A stretch of DNA of 64,000 nucleotides from CAVYXF01 sp963772335 (GCA_963772335.1 CAVYXF010000008.1:248001-312000), one strand, 5' to 3'; positions 1-9,950 are shown, counted from the stretch's first letter. Translations and numbers: made by a program. The notes: generated by a model not told the origin, from the letters alone.

Positions 1-1146
1 AAGAAGGCCGAAGCCGCGCTGGTCCAGGCGCAGAAAATGGAGGCGATCGGGCGTCTGACGGGGGGCCTTGCGCATGATTTCAACAATCTGCTGACCGCGG
101 TAATCGGCAATCTGGATCTGATCTGCGCCCGTTCCACGGATCCGCGTACGCTTCGCCTCGCGGAGAACGCCAGCAGGGCCGCTGAGCGCGGCTCCAAGCT
201 CACCGCCCAGTTGCTCGCATTCTCGCGCACGCAGCGCCTCGCCGTCAGGGCCACCGACGTCAATGCTGTTATCGAGGGAATGAGCGAGTTGCTCAGCCAG
301 TCCCTCGGCCCGTCCGTGCAGGTTGTCACGCGGCTCGATCCGTCCGCCGGCCTTGCGCTTGCGGACGACAACCAGCTCGAATTGGCAGTGCTCAATCTCG
401 CCATCAATGCCCGGGACGCAATGCAGGAAGGAGGCGCAGTCACGATTTCCACCGAGTGTGTCACTCTCGATGCTGAGGAGAATGGCTTGCCGGCAGGCTC
501 CTATCTCACCGTTGAGGTCGCAGACGAGGGTGGTGGCATGTCGCCGGACGTCATCGCCCTCGCCTTCGACCCGTTTTTCACCACCAAGCCCCCCGGCAAG
601 GGAACCGGCCTTGGTCTTGCACAGGTCTATGGCGTTGCGCGCCAATGCGGGGGCGATGCCCGCATCGAGAGCGAGCATGGCAAAGGCACACGCGTCACGC
701 TATGGCTGCGCAGCGCTGCAGCCTCCGACCTCGTCAGCGACAACTCCCGTGCACAGGACGAGACGCCCCTGCGGTCCGGCAACATTTTGCTCATCGACGA
801 TGACGTCGACGTGCGCAATACCGTCCGGGAGCTGCTGAGCGAAATGGGCTATGAGGTGCGTGCAGCGGAAAGCGGCCAAACTGGCCTGACCATGCTTGCC
901 AAGCAGCAGCCGTCGCTGGTCATCGTCGATTTTGCCATGCCGGAGATGAACGGCGCCGAGGTGGCAAAGGCGATTCATGAACAATGGCCGGCGCTTCCGA
1001 TCCTGTTCGTCAGCGGCCATGCCGACACGTCAGCCCTGGAGACGGCGGTCGGAGGTGCTCCCTTCCTGCGCAAACCATTTCGTCCCGCCGATCTTGCGAG
1101 TGCCGTGCGGGAGGCTCTGCAGATGGGCCAGGCTGTCGGCGATTGA
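1..1146 (+). CDS. Hybrid sensor histidine kinase with C-terminal receiver (5' end outside window)
   Basis: C-terminal part of a two-component hybrid kinase that would autophosphorylate on His and pass phosphate to its own receiver. The frame is open from base 1 (KKAEAALVQAQKMEAIG), so the start and any sensor domain lie upstream. Visible in order: a HisKA box with GLAHDFNNLL (His codon at 73-75), HATPase_c with N box NLAINARDAM, G1 box VADEGGGM and G2 box GTGLGLAQVYG, then a receiver with the LLIDDD acidic cluster, phospho-acceptor Asp in VIVDFAMP, and the conserved Lys in FLRKPF. The HDFNN form of the H box is typical of PAS-containing soluble or membrane hybrid kinases in alphaproteobacteria. 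No cognate regulator lies immediately downstream. The ligand and output cannot be inferred. Confidence 0.9.
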   Translation, partial: KKAEAALVQAQKMEAIGRLTGGLAHDFNNLLTAVIGNLDLICARSTDPRTLRLAENASRAAERGSKLTAQLLAFSRTQRLAVRATDVNAVIEGMSELLSQSLGPSVQVVTRLDPSAGLALADDNQLELAVLNLAINARDAMQEGGAVTISTECVTLDAEENGLPAGSYLTVEVADEGGGMSPDVIALAFDPFFTTKPPGKGTGLGLAQVYGVARQCGGDARIESEHGKGTRVTLWLRSAAASDLVSDNSRAQDETPLRSGNILLIDDDVDVRNTVRELLSEMGYEVRAAESGQTGLTMLAKQQPSLVIVDFAMPEMNGAEVAKAIHEQWPALPILFVSGHADTSALETAVGGAPFLRKPFRPADLASAVREALQMGQAVGD

Positions 1147-1270
1147 GCTCGATACTCCACTGCGTGGGCTCCCGGAAGTCGAGAGGCGATTCGTTAACCA
1201 ATTTCGCGCGAGCATGCTGCCTTCCTGGCAGATATGCTAGAAAGAGGGCCGAGCGGAAGAGGATCAGGTG

Positions 1271-1555
1271 ATGGAGCGCAAGTTTTCTTTCGACGATATG
1301 AAGTTCGTCGCAAAATCCGAGCGCATCGAGGACATGCTTCAGGTCGGCATCTACGATGCGTGGGACGAATGTCTGCTGTCGGCGGAGTACCCCGCCGCGG
1401 CTATGGCTGCTGCCGCTACCCCTGCTGCCGCCGGCGCCAAGCCGGCGGGAAGGAAGCGTAAGGCCGCAAGTGCGAGCGACGAGGAACAGGCCATCAACGA
1501 TCTGATCGCGAAGTTCAAGCAGAAGGTCGAGGACGGCGAAATCGACCTGGCGTAA
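1271..1555 (+). CDS. Small hypothetical protein with Ala-rich linker
   Basis: A 94-residue protein of unknown function. The N-terminal half (MERKFSFDDMKFVAKSERIE...) and the C-terminal helix (EEQAINDLIAKFKQKVEDGE) are charged and probably helical, joined by an Ala/Pro-rich linker with a basic GRKRKA patch. No signal peptide or membrane segment is seen. A purine-rich GGAAGAGGA lies about 7 bases before the ATG, which favours this start over the GTG three bases upstream. It follows the sensor kinase by about 125 bases on the same strand and is convergent with the PAP2 gene. I do not recognise the family. Confidence 0.6.
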   Translation: MERKFSFDDMKFVAKSERIEDMLQVGIYDAWDECLLSAEYPAAAMAAAATPAAAGAKPAGRKRKAASASDEEQAINDLIAKFKQKVEDGEIDLA

Positions 1556-1580
1556 TCGCCCCTCCGGTGTTTCTCGTTGC

Positions 1581-2336
1581 CTAGTGCCCCGCAGCTGAGC
1601 CCTCCTTCTCCATCTGATGATGATGCTGCAGCCAGAGGGCCACGAGCCAGCAGCTGAGCGCCCAGGCCGCCCCCACGCTCCAGCCAGCGAGCACATCCGT
1701 CGGCCAATGCACGCCGAGATAGATGCGGCTGATGCCGACCAGCAGGGTCAAAGCGACGGCGAGTCCCAAAAAGTAAAGCTTGATGCGCCTGTGTTCCTCA
1801 ACCCTGGCGAGTAGGGCGCCCAGCGTCAGATAAGTCACCGCCGACATCAGCGCATGGCCGCTCGGGAAGCTGGCGGTATAGGTCTCGACGCCATGGGCGA
1901 CGAGATCGGGCCGCGGACGGTCGAAGCCGAGCTTGAGCAGCGTGCTGAGCAGCGTGCCGCCGCCGATCGCGGCGAGCAGGAAAAGCGCCGCCTGAAATTT
2001 GCGTTCGATCAGAAGATATCCAAGCACCCCGAGCGTGATCAGTGTCAGCACTGCCGTGCTGCCGAGACTGGTGATGTCTTTCATCATCACCTCCAGCCAC
2101 CAGGGCCCGATTGGGTCGCTGAGATCGGCAGGATTGCGGAAGGCCAGCAGAATGGCCGTGTCGAACGCGCGCGTCTCGCCCTCGCCGATCTCGCTCGCCA
2201 GATGCAGGATGCCGAAGCCTGTTCCGGCAAGAAGACAAAGCGCGGCGAGAATGCCGAACTCGCTCAGCGTCCAGGATGGCCGTGGCGGGGTCAGCTTACT
2301 CTCGATGCGGGTACCGGAATGCGCCAATTCTTTCAT
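1581..2336 (-). CDS. PAP2-family membrane phosphatase
   Basis: Integral membrane acid phosphatase of the PAP2 superfamily, expected to dephosphorylate a lipid phosphate such as undecaprenyl pyrophosphate or phosphatidic acid. The 251-residue protein carries the three signature blocks in order: KLGFDRPRP (about residues 135-143), PSGH (158-161), and SR-x5-H-x3-D in SRIYLGVHWPTD (203-214), with several hydrophobic segments before, between and after them. The open frame extends further upstream into the neighbouring oxidoreductase gene, but the ATG at 2336 gives a normal N-terminus and leaves 38 bases between the two genes, so I chose it. It is probably co-transcribed behind the flavoprotein gene. 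The exact substrate cannot be read from the sequence. Confidence 0.85.
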   Translation of the reverse strand: MKELAHSGTRIESKLTPPRPSWTLSEFGILAALCLLAGTGFGILHLASEIGEGETRAFDTAILLAFRNPADLSDPIGPWWLEVMMKDITSLGSTAVLTLITLGVLGYLLIERKFQAALFLLAAIGGGTLLSTLLKLGFDRPRPDLVAHGVETYTASFPSGHALMSAVTYLTLGALLARVEEHRRIKLYFLGLAVALTLLVGISRIYLGVHWPTDVLAGWSVGAAWALSCWLVALWLQHHHQMEKEGSAAGH

Positions 2337-2374
2337 CTCCCGAGTTCTATCGCTGCACCGGAGGCATCCGGCCG

Positions 2375-3289
2375 TCAGCGCAGATTGTAAGGCAGGCCAT
2401 TGTGGATCGCAGTAGCGGCGACTGCGGCATGCCCAACCGCCACGCTGATCTGGTTGAGATCGGAAACCACGTCGCCGGCGGCGAGCAGGCCGGGAACTCC
2501 GGTCTGCTGATGCTGATCCACCACCAGATAGCCGGTGCTGTCGGTGCGCGCGCCAAGCCCCGAGGCAAGGTGCGATCGCACACCGCAGCCGAGCGCCGGA
2601 TAGAGCACATCCACCTCCCAGCACTCGCCATTGCCGAGATCAGCGCAGATCAGCCCGTCACGGCTTTCGACATCGCGAACGACAGCGGGCGTGATACGCA
2701 CGCCCCCTTCTCGTAAGGCATCGATTTTGCCCTCATCCTCCGTCGTAGGTATGTCGGTCAGCAGCAGCGTGACCTCAGCGGAATAGGTGCGCAGAAACAA
2801 CGATTTCTGTGCAGCGGTCGCCACGCTCCCGAGCACGCCGATGCGCTGATCGGTCGCCTCGAACGCATCGCAGATCGGACAATAGCGCACTGCGCCGCTC
2901 TCGATGGCACGGGGCAGACCCGGTAGGTCGGGCCCTTCATCGACGATGCCGGTCGCCATGAGCACGGTGCGTGCGTGGATTTCGGCGTCCCCTGCCTGTG
3001 CAACGAAAATCTGATCGTCCCGGCGGGTGAGCGCCTCAACCCGCGCGCGCAAGTGGCTGGCGCCATATTGCTCGGACTGGCCGCGCATCAGGGAGATGAG
3101 GTCCGCGCCGGAAATGCCGGAATAGCCGGGATAATTGTGGCTGAGTGGGATCAGGCTTGCCCGGCTCTCGCCGTCGTCCACCACCATGACGCGGCGCCGG
3201 AAGCGCGCCAGATAGGTGGCTGCCGTCAGCCCTGCCGGCCCTCCGCCGATGATCAGGCAATCGAAACGTTCGTGGTCGTTGCGCTGCAT
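2375..3289 (-). CDS. Thioredoxin reductase-like FAD/NAD(P)-dependent oxidoreductase
   Basis: A 304-residue pyridine-nucleotide disulfide oxidoreductase of the low-Mr thioredoxin reductase type. The FAD-binding GGGPAG (15-20) and the C-terminal GLLAAGDV FAD motif bracket a nucleotide-binding segment that contains the CxxC pair as CPIC (137-140). In thioredoxin reductases this position reads CATC or similar, so redox activity is expected, though the CPICDAFE context differs from classical TrxB. The protein is probably a TrxB paralogue with an unknown partner. It lies directly upstream of the PAP2 gene on the same strand. The ATG at 3289 is about 100 bases from the next gene upstream. Confidence 0.85.
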   Translation of the reverse strand: MQRNDHERFDCLIIGGGPAGLTAATYLARFRRRVMVVDDGESRASLIPLSHNYPGYSGISGADLISLMRGQSEQYGASHLRARVEALTRRDDQIFVAQAGDAEIHARTVLMATGIVDEGPDLPGLPRAIESGAVRYCPICDAFEATDQRIGVLGSVATAAQKSLFLRTYSAEVTLLLTDIPTTEDEGKIDALREGGVRITPAVVRDVESRDGLICADLGNGECWEVDVLYPALGCGVRSHLASGLGARTDSTGYLVVDQHQQTGVPGLLAAGDVVSDLNQISVAVGHAAVAATAIHNGLPYNLR

Positions 3290-3385
3290 GTCCCGCTCGT
3301 CTCACCTCCGTCAATAGGCTTCCCGCCGCGGGTATAACGGTCGAGTCCGGCGCGGGTTACATGGGCCGCATCGCTTTTGATGCAC

Positions 3386-4987
3386 TCAGTAGGCGACGGC
3401 CTGGCCATCCTTGCGCGGATCGGAGCCGGCGATATAGCTGCCGCCCTTGCCTTTGAGGATGAGCTGGGCGCCGCCGAAGGCGAACACGCCTTGCGGAGTT
3501 TCGCGCACAATCTCATGGCCAAGAGCGCTGAGGCCCTCGACGAGTGCGGCCGGCATTGCCGGCTCGACCGCGACTTGCCGGCCGGCGAGCACGCGCCAAC
3601 GCGGCGCATCGGCGGCCGCTTGCGGGTTCTGGCCATAGCGCAGCACCCGGAGCACGATTTGCAAATGGCCTTGCGCCTGCATCGGGCCGCCCATCAAGCC
3701 GAACGACATCAGCGGCGCACCGTCCGGGGCCGTGACGAAGCCGGGAATGATGGTGTGGAATGGGCGCTTGCGCGGCGCGACCTCGTTGGGGTGGCCGCGC
3801 TCCAGCGTGAAACCGTAGCCGCGATTCTGCAGGCTGATACCGGTCCCGGGCACCACCACGCCCGAGCCGAAGCCCATATAATTCGACTGGATGAAGGAAA
3901 CCATCATGCCGGCTTCGTCGGCCGCGGCAAGGTAGACCGTGCCACCCCGCTTCGGTTCGCCATGGCCGGGATCGCCGGCCCTTGCCCGGTCGATGAGCGC
4001 AGCGCGGGCGGCGAGGTAAGCCGGATCGAGAAGATCAGACGCGGAACACTGCATGGTGGCGGGGTCGGCGACATGGCGGGCGATATCGGCAAGCGCGAGC
4101 TTGGTCGCCTCGATGGCTAGGTGCGTGGTTTCGATGCTGTCGACCGGCGCATCGCCAATGCCTATCGCCTCCAGCATGCCGAGCCCCATCAGCGTGGCGA
4201 TGCCCTGGCCGTTCGGCGGGATTTCGTGCACGAGGCTGCCGGCGAACGGTTGAGCGATGGTGCCGCACCATTCCACCTCATGGGCGGCGAGGTCCTCCAT
4301 GCCGAGCGCCGCGCCATGAGCAGCGGCATCCGTTGCAATCCGCTCCGCCAGCGCACCGCGATAGAACGCTGCGCCTTCCGTCTCGACGATCGCCTCGAGA
4401 CTTATCGCGAGCGGCTCGGCGCGAAAGATCTCGCCCGGCCGGGGCGCGCGGCCGCCGGGCAGGAAGAAATCGGCGAAGCCCGGCTGACCCCCGAGCAGGG
4501 TCGCGGCGCCCCGCCACAGCGTGGCGATCGTCGGCGAGACGGGAAAGCCCCGGCGTGCATAACCGATCGCCGGCTCTGCGATAACAGCGAGTGGCAGGCT
4601 GCCGAAACGCCGCCACAGCGCGATCCAAGCGGACACCACGCCCGGCACCGTGACCAACTCCCAGCCCCGCTCCGGCATGGTGTGCTCGCCGGAGAAACGC
4701 TCCGGCGTCCAGCTAGTCGGCGACCGGCCCGAGGCGTTGAGACCGTGCAGCATCTTGCCGTCCCAAACGATGGCAAAGGCATCGCTTCCGAGGCCGCAGC
4801 CGGATGGCTCGACGACCACCAGCGTCATGGCCGCTGCAAGCGCCGCATCGACGGCATTGCCGCCCTTCATGAGCATGTTGAGGCCTGCCTGTGCGGCAAG
4901 CGGCTGGGAGGTGGCCACGACATTGCGGCCCATGACAGGCGCACGTGCGGACGCATAAGGGTTGGTGAAGTCGAGCGGGCGGTCCAT
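3386..4987 (-). CDS. Gamma-glutamyltransferase family protein
   Basis: Ntn-hydrolase of the gamma-glutamyltranspeptidase family, made as a proenzyme that cleaves itself before a catalytic Thr; known members cleave gamma-glutamyl bonds in glutathione or related amides. It has 533 residues, with the family N-terminal blocks MLMKGGNAVDAALAAA and GSDAF, and the autoprocessing site RGGTVYLAAAD (Thr at about residue 350). Downstream GFGSGVVVPGTGISLQNRG and the SFGLMGGPMQAQGH block are typical. There is no signal peptide, which suggests a cytosolic member of the YwrD-like branch rather than a periplasmic Ggt. A GAGGATC element precedes the ATG. It is followed on the same strand by the flavoprotein and PAP2 genes. 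Confidence 0.9.
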   Translation of the reverse strand: MDRPLDFTNPYASARAPVMGRNVVATSQPLAAQAGLNMLMKGGNAVDAALAAAMTLVVVEPSGCGLGSDAFAIVWDGKMLHGLNASGRSPTSWTPERFSGEHTMPERGWELVTVPGVVSAWIALWRRFGSLPLAVIAEPAIGYARRGFPVSPTIATLWRGAATLLGGQPGFADFFLPGGRAPRPGEIFRAEPLAISLEAIVETEGAAFYRGALAERIATDAAAHGAALGMEDLAAHEVEWCGTIAQPFAGSLVHEIPPNGQGIATLMGLGMLEAIGIGDAPVDSIETTHLAIEATKLALADIARHVADPATMQCSASDLLDPAYLAARAALIDRARAGDPGHGEPKRGGTVYLAAADEAGMMVSFIQSNYMGFGSGVVVPGTGISLQNRGYGFTLERGHPNEVAPRKRPFHTIIPGFVTAPDGAPLMSFGLMGGPMQAQGHLQIVLRVLRYGQNPQAAADAPRWRVLAGRQVAVEPAMPAALVEGLSALGHEIVRETPQGVFAFGGAQLILKGKGGSYIAGSDPRKDGQAVAY

Positions 4988-5043
4988 TGATCCTCGCTGG
5001 TTGCAAAATGCCAGACGCGGATCAGCTTAGCAGGCCTGGGCGC

Positions 5044-7252
5044 CTACGCCGCGCGGATTTGCGTGAGGAAATCGTGGATGTTGCTGCGCAGTGCCTCGAC
5101 GTCGCCGCCAAGACGCGTCGCTGCGGTCAACACATTGCCGGCGGCGCCGTCCGTGCTGGCGGCTGCCTGATCCACCGCACGGATCGAGCTGCCGACCTCA
5201 GACGTGTTGTGCGCGGCCTGCTGCGTGCTCGCGGTGATCTCGTTCGCGGCGCCCTCCTGCTGCTCGATCGCCCTCGACATGGTCTCGCCGATGGCATTGA
5301 TCTGGGCAATCGTCTCATCCACACGGCGGATGGCGCCAACAGCCTGCTGCACGGCCTCCTGGATCGCGGCGATTTTGCCGCGAATGTCAGTGGTCGCCCT
5401 CCCGGTCTGGGTGGACAGCGATTTTACCTCCGCGGCAACCACGGCAAAGCCCTTGCCGGCTTCGCCGGCGCGGGCCGCCTCGATGGTGGCGTTGAGGGCG
5501 AGCAGATTGGTTTGGGTCGCGATTTCCTCGATCATCTGGATGACCTCGCCAATCTCGCTTGCGGCGCGGGCAAGGCTCTCCATGATGGCATCGGCCTGCT
5601 TTGCCTCGCTCACGGCCCGGCCGGCGATCTGGGTCGAGTCGCTGATCGATCTGCCGATCTCCCGGATCGATGCGGACATCTCCTCTGCCGCGTTCGCCGC
5701 GCTCATGACTGCCGATGTCGCCTGCTCCGCGGCGTTGGTCACGGAGGTGGCGCTGCGGCTGGTATCGGCGGCCATGGACGACATCGCGCGCGCTGTCGCC
5801 TCGATTTCCGACGACGCCGAAGCCAGCGCCTTGGAGAGTTCATTGCCCGAGCGGTCGAAGGAGGCGATCAGCGTTTCCATCTGCTTTTGGCGGTGCTCCC
5901 TGGCGGCGAGATTGTCTGCCTGCTCCAATTCGAGCGCAGCCACCTTCAGCGCGTTGACTTTGAAAGTTTCGACCGCCTCGGCCATCAGCGCCAGCTCATC
6001 ACCGCCGCCGCGCGGCACATCGACATTGAGATTGCCGTTCGCCAGAGCGAGGATGGTGTGAGTGAGCCTTTTAAGGCGGCGAAGAATGGCCGTGCTGATG
6101 AATGCCCAGGCTATGCCTAGCGAGACGAGGCTTAGCACCGCCAGGAGCGCGAGCAGCAATTTGCTGCGGCTGATGTCGTTTGCCGAGGCGTGCATCGCAT
6201 CGAATGCGCCGTCGTGCGCCAAATCGACGGTCTGCTGCACGTCATTCGCGAGTGCATCGGCCTTTGTATTGTTGGCGATCACCAGCTTCCGGCTTTCCTC
6301 GGCGGCGGAAAGCTCGCGCTGGCGGGCGCTCATTAAGCCATTCTTCTCGTCAGCGAATTTGAGGAAATCGGCCATCGGTTGCGCAAGCATCTTGGCGGTA
6401 TCGCTCTCGCCCAGCTTGGTGACGGCCTTCTGCAGCCGACCGACACTTGCAATCATACGGTCATGCAAAGGGCGCAGCAGGTTTTCGTCGGGGCTGAGAG
6501 AGATTTCGCTCAGGATGCCGAGCAGCATATTGCTTTCCGCGCGCAGCTCGCTCAATCCCTCCAGGAGGGTTGCTTCGCCATCGGCCAGGCGCGACAGGTT
6601 GGCCTTGATCTGCTCTTGATCCGTCCCGTCGGCCGCAGAGTTCAAACCCATCATGAGACCGAAATTCGCATTATCCACGAGAGGGGCGATCTTGCCGTAA
6701 AGCTCACGGTGCGCTGCGAGAACTCGCCTCCAAGAGGCGCGCGCGCTCATTCGCCATATCCAGCTTGTTTGCCACCGCTGCAGCGAGCTTGTCCGTGCTC
6801 GCGATGATCTCGCTCACGCTCTCGCGCAGCTTGGCGGCATTCGCACGTCCGACCGCGGTGTTCGAAAGCGCGTCGAGGCTTTGAATCATGGCAGTTGCGC
6901 GATGCTTTGCACTGCTGAGCGCTCTGTTCAGCTCGTCCTTGTTTGCGCTGAAGGTCAGGAGCGATGAAGAGGCCGCAAGCGCAGCTGCCTGCCGCGCCAG
7001 CACCAGAGCATGGGTCATGCCCGGGACGCTGTCATTTTCAATCACCGCCAGATCGTGGCTGATCGTGCGGTAAGAATGGAAGGCAACGCCACTCGCAGCG
7101 ATTGCAAGCGCCGCGACAACCGCAAAAGCGGCCAGAAGCTTGGGCCCGATGCCCCACCCGCGGACGCCGGAATTGACCGGCCGGTCCGATGACAGGACCG
7201 GGAGGGAGGAGGTGGAGGTGATAGAAGAGGGCGTCAGGCTGGTTGTAGGCAT
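5044..7252 (-). pseudogene. Methyl-accepting chemotaxis protein, split by a frameshift
   Basis: One chemoreceptor gene now read in two frames. The N-terminal part (7252 down to 6704) has a transmembrane segment (GIGPKLLAAFAVVAALAIA) and the start of a helical periplasmic domain. The C-terminal part (6750 down to 5044) has the rest of that domain, a second membrane segment (LLLALLAVLSLVSLGIAW), a HAMP region and the MCP signalling hairpin with its conserved tip around EEIATQTNLLALNATIEAARAG. Removing one of the two A residues at 6721-6722 (T on the coding strand) joins the parts as LLEASLAAHRELYGKIAPLV, which reads well. No CheB/CheR-binding pentapeptide is seen at the C-terminus (LTQIRAA). 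A sequencing error is a real alternative. Expected role: sensing a periplasmic signal for CheA. Confidence 0.8.
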
Positions 7253-7283
7253 CAGGCTACCCGCTGGATGGCGATGAAGAGAA

Positions 7284-7306
7284 GGGGCGAGAGAAATACC
7301 CGCCCC
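7284..7306 (-). terminator. Stem-loop behind the binding-protein gene
   Basis: Six-base arms GGGGCG (7284-7289) and CGCCCC (7301-7306) lie about 30 bases beyond the stop of the minus-strand solute-binding protein gene. On the minus strand they are followed by a T/C-rich stretch (TTCTCTTC). This resembles a rho-independent terminator but lacks a pure T run. Confidence 0.45.
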
Positions 7307-7335
7307 CGCATTGTCGTTGGGGCCAGCCTAGAGCG

Positions 7336-8505
7336 TCAGCCGCCGGCCTGGCCAAGCGAGGTGATCGGCTTGAAGCTGCCGTCAGTCTGAATCTGGGTGA
7401 GGAACACCTCGTCGCTCCCCTGATTGTCATCAGGGCCGAAGGACAGCTTGAACCCGCCGAGATCGAAACTGTTGCTGAACATCGTGTCCAGGAACGCCTT
7501 GCGGGTCGGCTCGCCGCTGACCTTCTGCAGCGCTGCCACCGCCAGCTTGCCCACCACATAGCCCTCGAGCGTCACGAAGCCCGGCTTGGCATTCGGATCG
7601 GCTGCCTTGAGCGCGGCCTGATAGCTCGCGACCAGCGGGATGGAGGTGTCGTTGGGGAAGGGCACGACCTGGGTGACGACCACGCCGGCGCCGTTATTCC
7701 CCAGCTCCTTGGCGAGCGCATTCGAGCCGACGAAGGAGATGTTGATGAACTGTGCCTCCATCTTGATCTGCTTGGCCAATTTGATGAATTCGGCGCAGGG
7801 CTTGTAGGCACCCACCATGATCACCGCTTCCGGATTGCCCTTGCGGATCTCCAGGAGGGCCTGCTTCACCGCGACGGTATTGCGCTCGTAGGTGCCTTCG
7901 GCGACCAGCTTCATATTGCGTTTCTCCATCGCCTTCTGCACGCCAGCAAGGCCAGCACGGCCGAAAGCGTCGTCCTGATAGAGAATGGCGATGCGCGTCG
8001 CGTTGCGGTCCTTGGTCAGCCGATCAACCATCGTCTCGGTCTCCTGGAAATAGGAGCCGCGGACATTGACGACATTGGGCTTGAACGGGTTGCGCAGGAA
8101 CTCCGCGCCAGTGAACGGACCGACGAACGGCACACCCGCTTCGGCTGCGATCGGCTGGGTGGCGGAGGAGGTCGGCGTGCCGACCGGGCCAATCAGGCCA
8201 AAGACCTTGCTCTCATCGAGAAGCTGTTTGGTTACCTCGATGGATTTGTTCGGCTCATAGCCGTCATCCTTGGAGATCAGCTCCAGCTTGCGGCCATTAA
8301 CGCCGCCCGCCTTATTGGCTTCTTCAAAGGCAGCCAGAATGCCGGTACGCATATCCTGGCCCAGTGCAGCGGCGGGGCCGTCGAGGGCCGCAGCCTGGCC
8401 AAAGACGATCTTATCGGCGGAAACGCCCGGCTCGGCGATAGCGGGCAGGTATGCGGAAAGCAGTCCGATGGCCGTGACAGCGGACAAGAACAGCCGTTTT
8501 TGCAT
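7336..8505 (-). CDS. ABC-type branched-chain amino acid-like substrate-binding protein
   Basis: A periplasmic binding protein (Peripla_BP_6, LivJ-like) that captures an amino acid or small organic solute. It has 389 residues with a Sec signal peptide (MQKRLFLSAVTAIGLLSAYLPAIA, cleavage likely after AIA), then VSADKIVFGQAAALDGPAAALGQ and the family segments NGRKLELISKDD, LIGPVGTPTS and RIAILYQDDAFG. I chose the ATG at 8505 because AGGTGA lies just upstream and the signal peptide begins there; the longer open frame adds 62 unconvincing residues. No permease or ATPase genes lie next to it, so it is an orphan binding protein in this window. The MCP gene downstream is on the same strand. Confidence 0.9.
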   Translation of the reverse strand: MQKRLFLSAVTAIGLLSAYLPAIAEPGVSADKIVFGQAAALDGPAAALGQDMRTGILAAFEEANKAGGVNGRKLELISKDDGYEPNKSIEVTKQLLDESKVFGLIGPVGTPTSSATQPIAAEAGVPFVGPFTGAEFLRNPFKPNVVNVRGSYFQETETMVDRLTKDRNATRIAILYQDDAFGRAGLAGVQKAMEKRNMKLVAEGTYERNTVAVKQALLEIRKGNPEAVIMVGAYKPCAEFIKLAKQIKMEAQFINISFVGSNALAKELGNNGAGVVVTQVVPFPNDTSIPLVASYQAALKAADPNAKPGFVTLEGYVVGKLAVAALQKVSGEPTRKAFLDTMFSNSFDLGGFKLSFGPDDNQGSDEVFLTQIQTDGSFKPITSLGQAGG

Positions 8506-8711
8506 GAGTTTCACCTGAGATTGCGTTGAGCTCGCGTATTTGAGGGTTAGCAGAACTTCCTTCCCGTTCGGTTTGCTGCTTCGCGCAAATTTGTCGTAGG
8601 GGTTTACGTCAAGCTGGGGATACCGCTCCACCAGCAGGCCCGAAACGCATACCGTTCGGTAATCATCTTGCTTGCTTTTGATGCAGGTCATGTCGCCCAG
8701 GAGAGCGCCTC

Positions 8712-9950
8712 ATGGTGAATGTTGATGCGCCCCGAGCCGCCATGATCGGCGGCGGTCCTGCCGGGCTGATGGCCGCGGAGGTTCTAGCCGCAGCCGGCGC
8801 CGCAGTGACGGTCTATGAGCGCATGCCCTCGGTCGGGCGAAAATTCCTGCTCGCCGGGCGCGGCGGCCTCAACCTCACTCACAGCGAGCCGTTGCCCGCC
8901 TTGCTGAGCCGATATGGCGCGGCCGAGCCGCGTTTGCGCGCCGCAATCGAGGCCTTTCCGCCCGAGGCGCTACGTGCCTGGTGCGAAGGGCTGGGACAGC
9001 CGACCTTCATCGGCTCGAGTGGCCGTGTTTTCCCGAAAGCCATGAAAACCTCCCCACTCATGCGGGCCTGGCTGCGCCGGCTCCAAGGGCGCGGCGTCAC
9101 GTTCAAGCTGCGCCACTGCTGGGAGGGGTGGGACGAGCGGGGCCGGCTGCTGTTCGCCACGCCGGCCGGCAGGGAGGCCGTGCATGCGGACGCGACGGTG
9201 CTGGCGCTCGGTGGGGCAAGCTGGCCGCATCTGGGCTCCGACGGCAGCTGGACGGCGGTGCTGGCGGATGCGGGCATTGCCATCGTGCCACTCAAGCCCG
9301 CAAATTGTGGCTTCATCGCCAACTGGTCGGAGATCTTCGCTCGGCGCTTTGAAGGCGAGCCCTTAAAGAATGTGCGGCTCTCGACCGGCGATACCAGCCT
9401 GCGCGGCGAGGCGCTGATCACCCGGACCGGGCTTCAGGGCACCGGCATCTATGCTTTGTCGGCCCAGCTTCGCGACGCTATCACCGCGGCAGGCGAGGCG
9501 ATCTTGCGCATCGACCTGCGTCCCGATATGGCTTGCGAAGCGCTGGAGAAGCAGCTCTCGGCGCCGCGTGGGCGGCAGTCGCTCGCCAATGTGCTGCGCA
9601 AGGCAACCAAGCTCCTGCCACCGGCAGTTGGCCTGCTGCACGAGGCCGCCCTCGCCCGTGGGACGTCGCTCGCTGCACTGGGGCCGGGAGAACTCGCCGC
9701 CCTGATTAAGGCGGTGCCGGTGCGCCTGACTGCGACTATGCCGATTGCGCGGGCCATCTCAACGGCGGGCGGCGTCCCTTTCGATGAGCTGGACGACAGC
9801 TTCATGCTGAAACGCCGCCCCGGCGTGTTCGTGGCTGGTGAAATGCTGGACTGGGAGGCACCCACAGGCGGTTATCTGCTGCAAGCCTGCTTTTCGACGG
9901 GAGCAGCCGCCGGGCATGCGGCGGCTGCCTGGTGTCTTCAAGCCGGTTAA
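8712..9950 (+). CDS. HI0933/BaiN-type flavoprotein (FAD-dependent oxidoreductase)
   Basis: A 412-residue FAD-binding protein of the HI0933-like family. The N-terminal dinucleotide fold reads MIGGGPAGLMAAEVLAAAG, followed by the family hallmark VGRKFLLAGRGGLNLTHSEP, a central TLALGGASWPHLGSDGSW segment, and a C-terminal FAD motif FVAGEMLDWEAPTGGYLLQACFSTG. Known relatives include BaiN-type reductases, but most members have no assigned substrate. AGGAGAG stands about 8 bases before the ATG. The gene is divergent from the binding-protein gene upstream and ends in a stem-loop shared with the convergent hydrolase gene. Cytosolic; no signal peptide. Confidence 0.88.
   Translation: MVNVDAPRAAMIGGGPAGLMAAEVLAAAGAAVTVYERMPSVGRKFLLAGRGGLNLTHSEPLPALLSRYGAAEPRLRAAIEAFPPEALRAWCEGLGQPTFIGSSGRVFPKAMKTSPLMRAWLRRLQGRGVTFKLRHCWEGWDERGRLLFATPAGREAVHADATVLALGGASWPHLGSDGSWTAVLADAGIAIVPLKPANCGFIANWSEIFARRFEGEPLKNVRLSTGDTSLRGEALITRTGLQGTGIYALSAQLRDAITAAGEAILRIDLRPDMACEALEKQLSAPRGRQSLANVLRKATKLLPPAVGLLHEAALARGTSLAALGPGELAALIKAVPVRLTATMPIARAISTAGGVPFDELDDSFMLKRRPGVFVAGEMLDWEAPTGGYLLQACFSTGAAAGHAAAAWCLQAG

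Noticed and set aside
1234..1461. Open frame overlapping the 94-residue hypothetical gene
   Set aside because: Gly/Arg-rich shadow frame; the frame starting at 1271 has the ribosome site and balanced composition.
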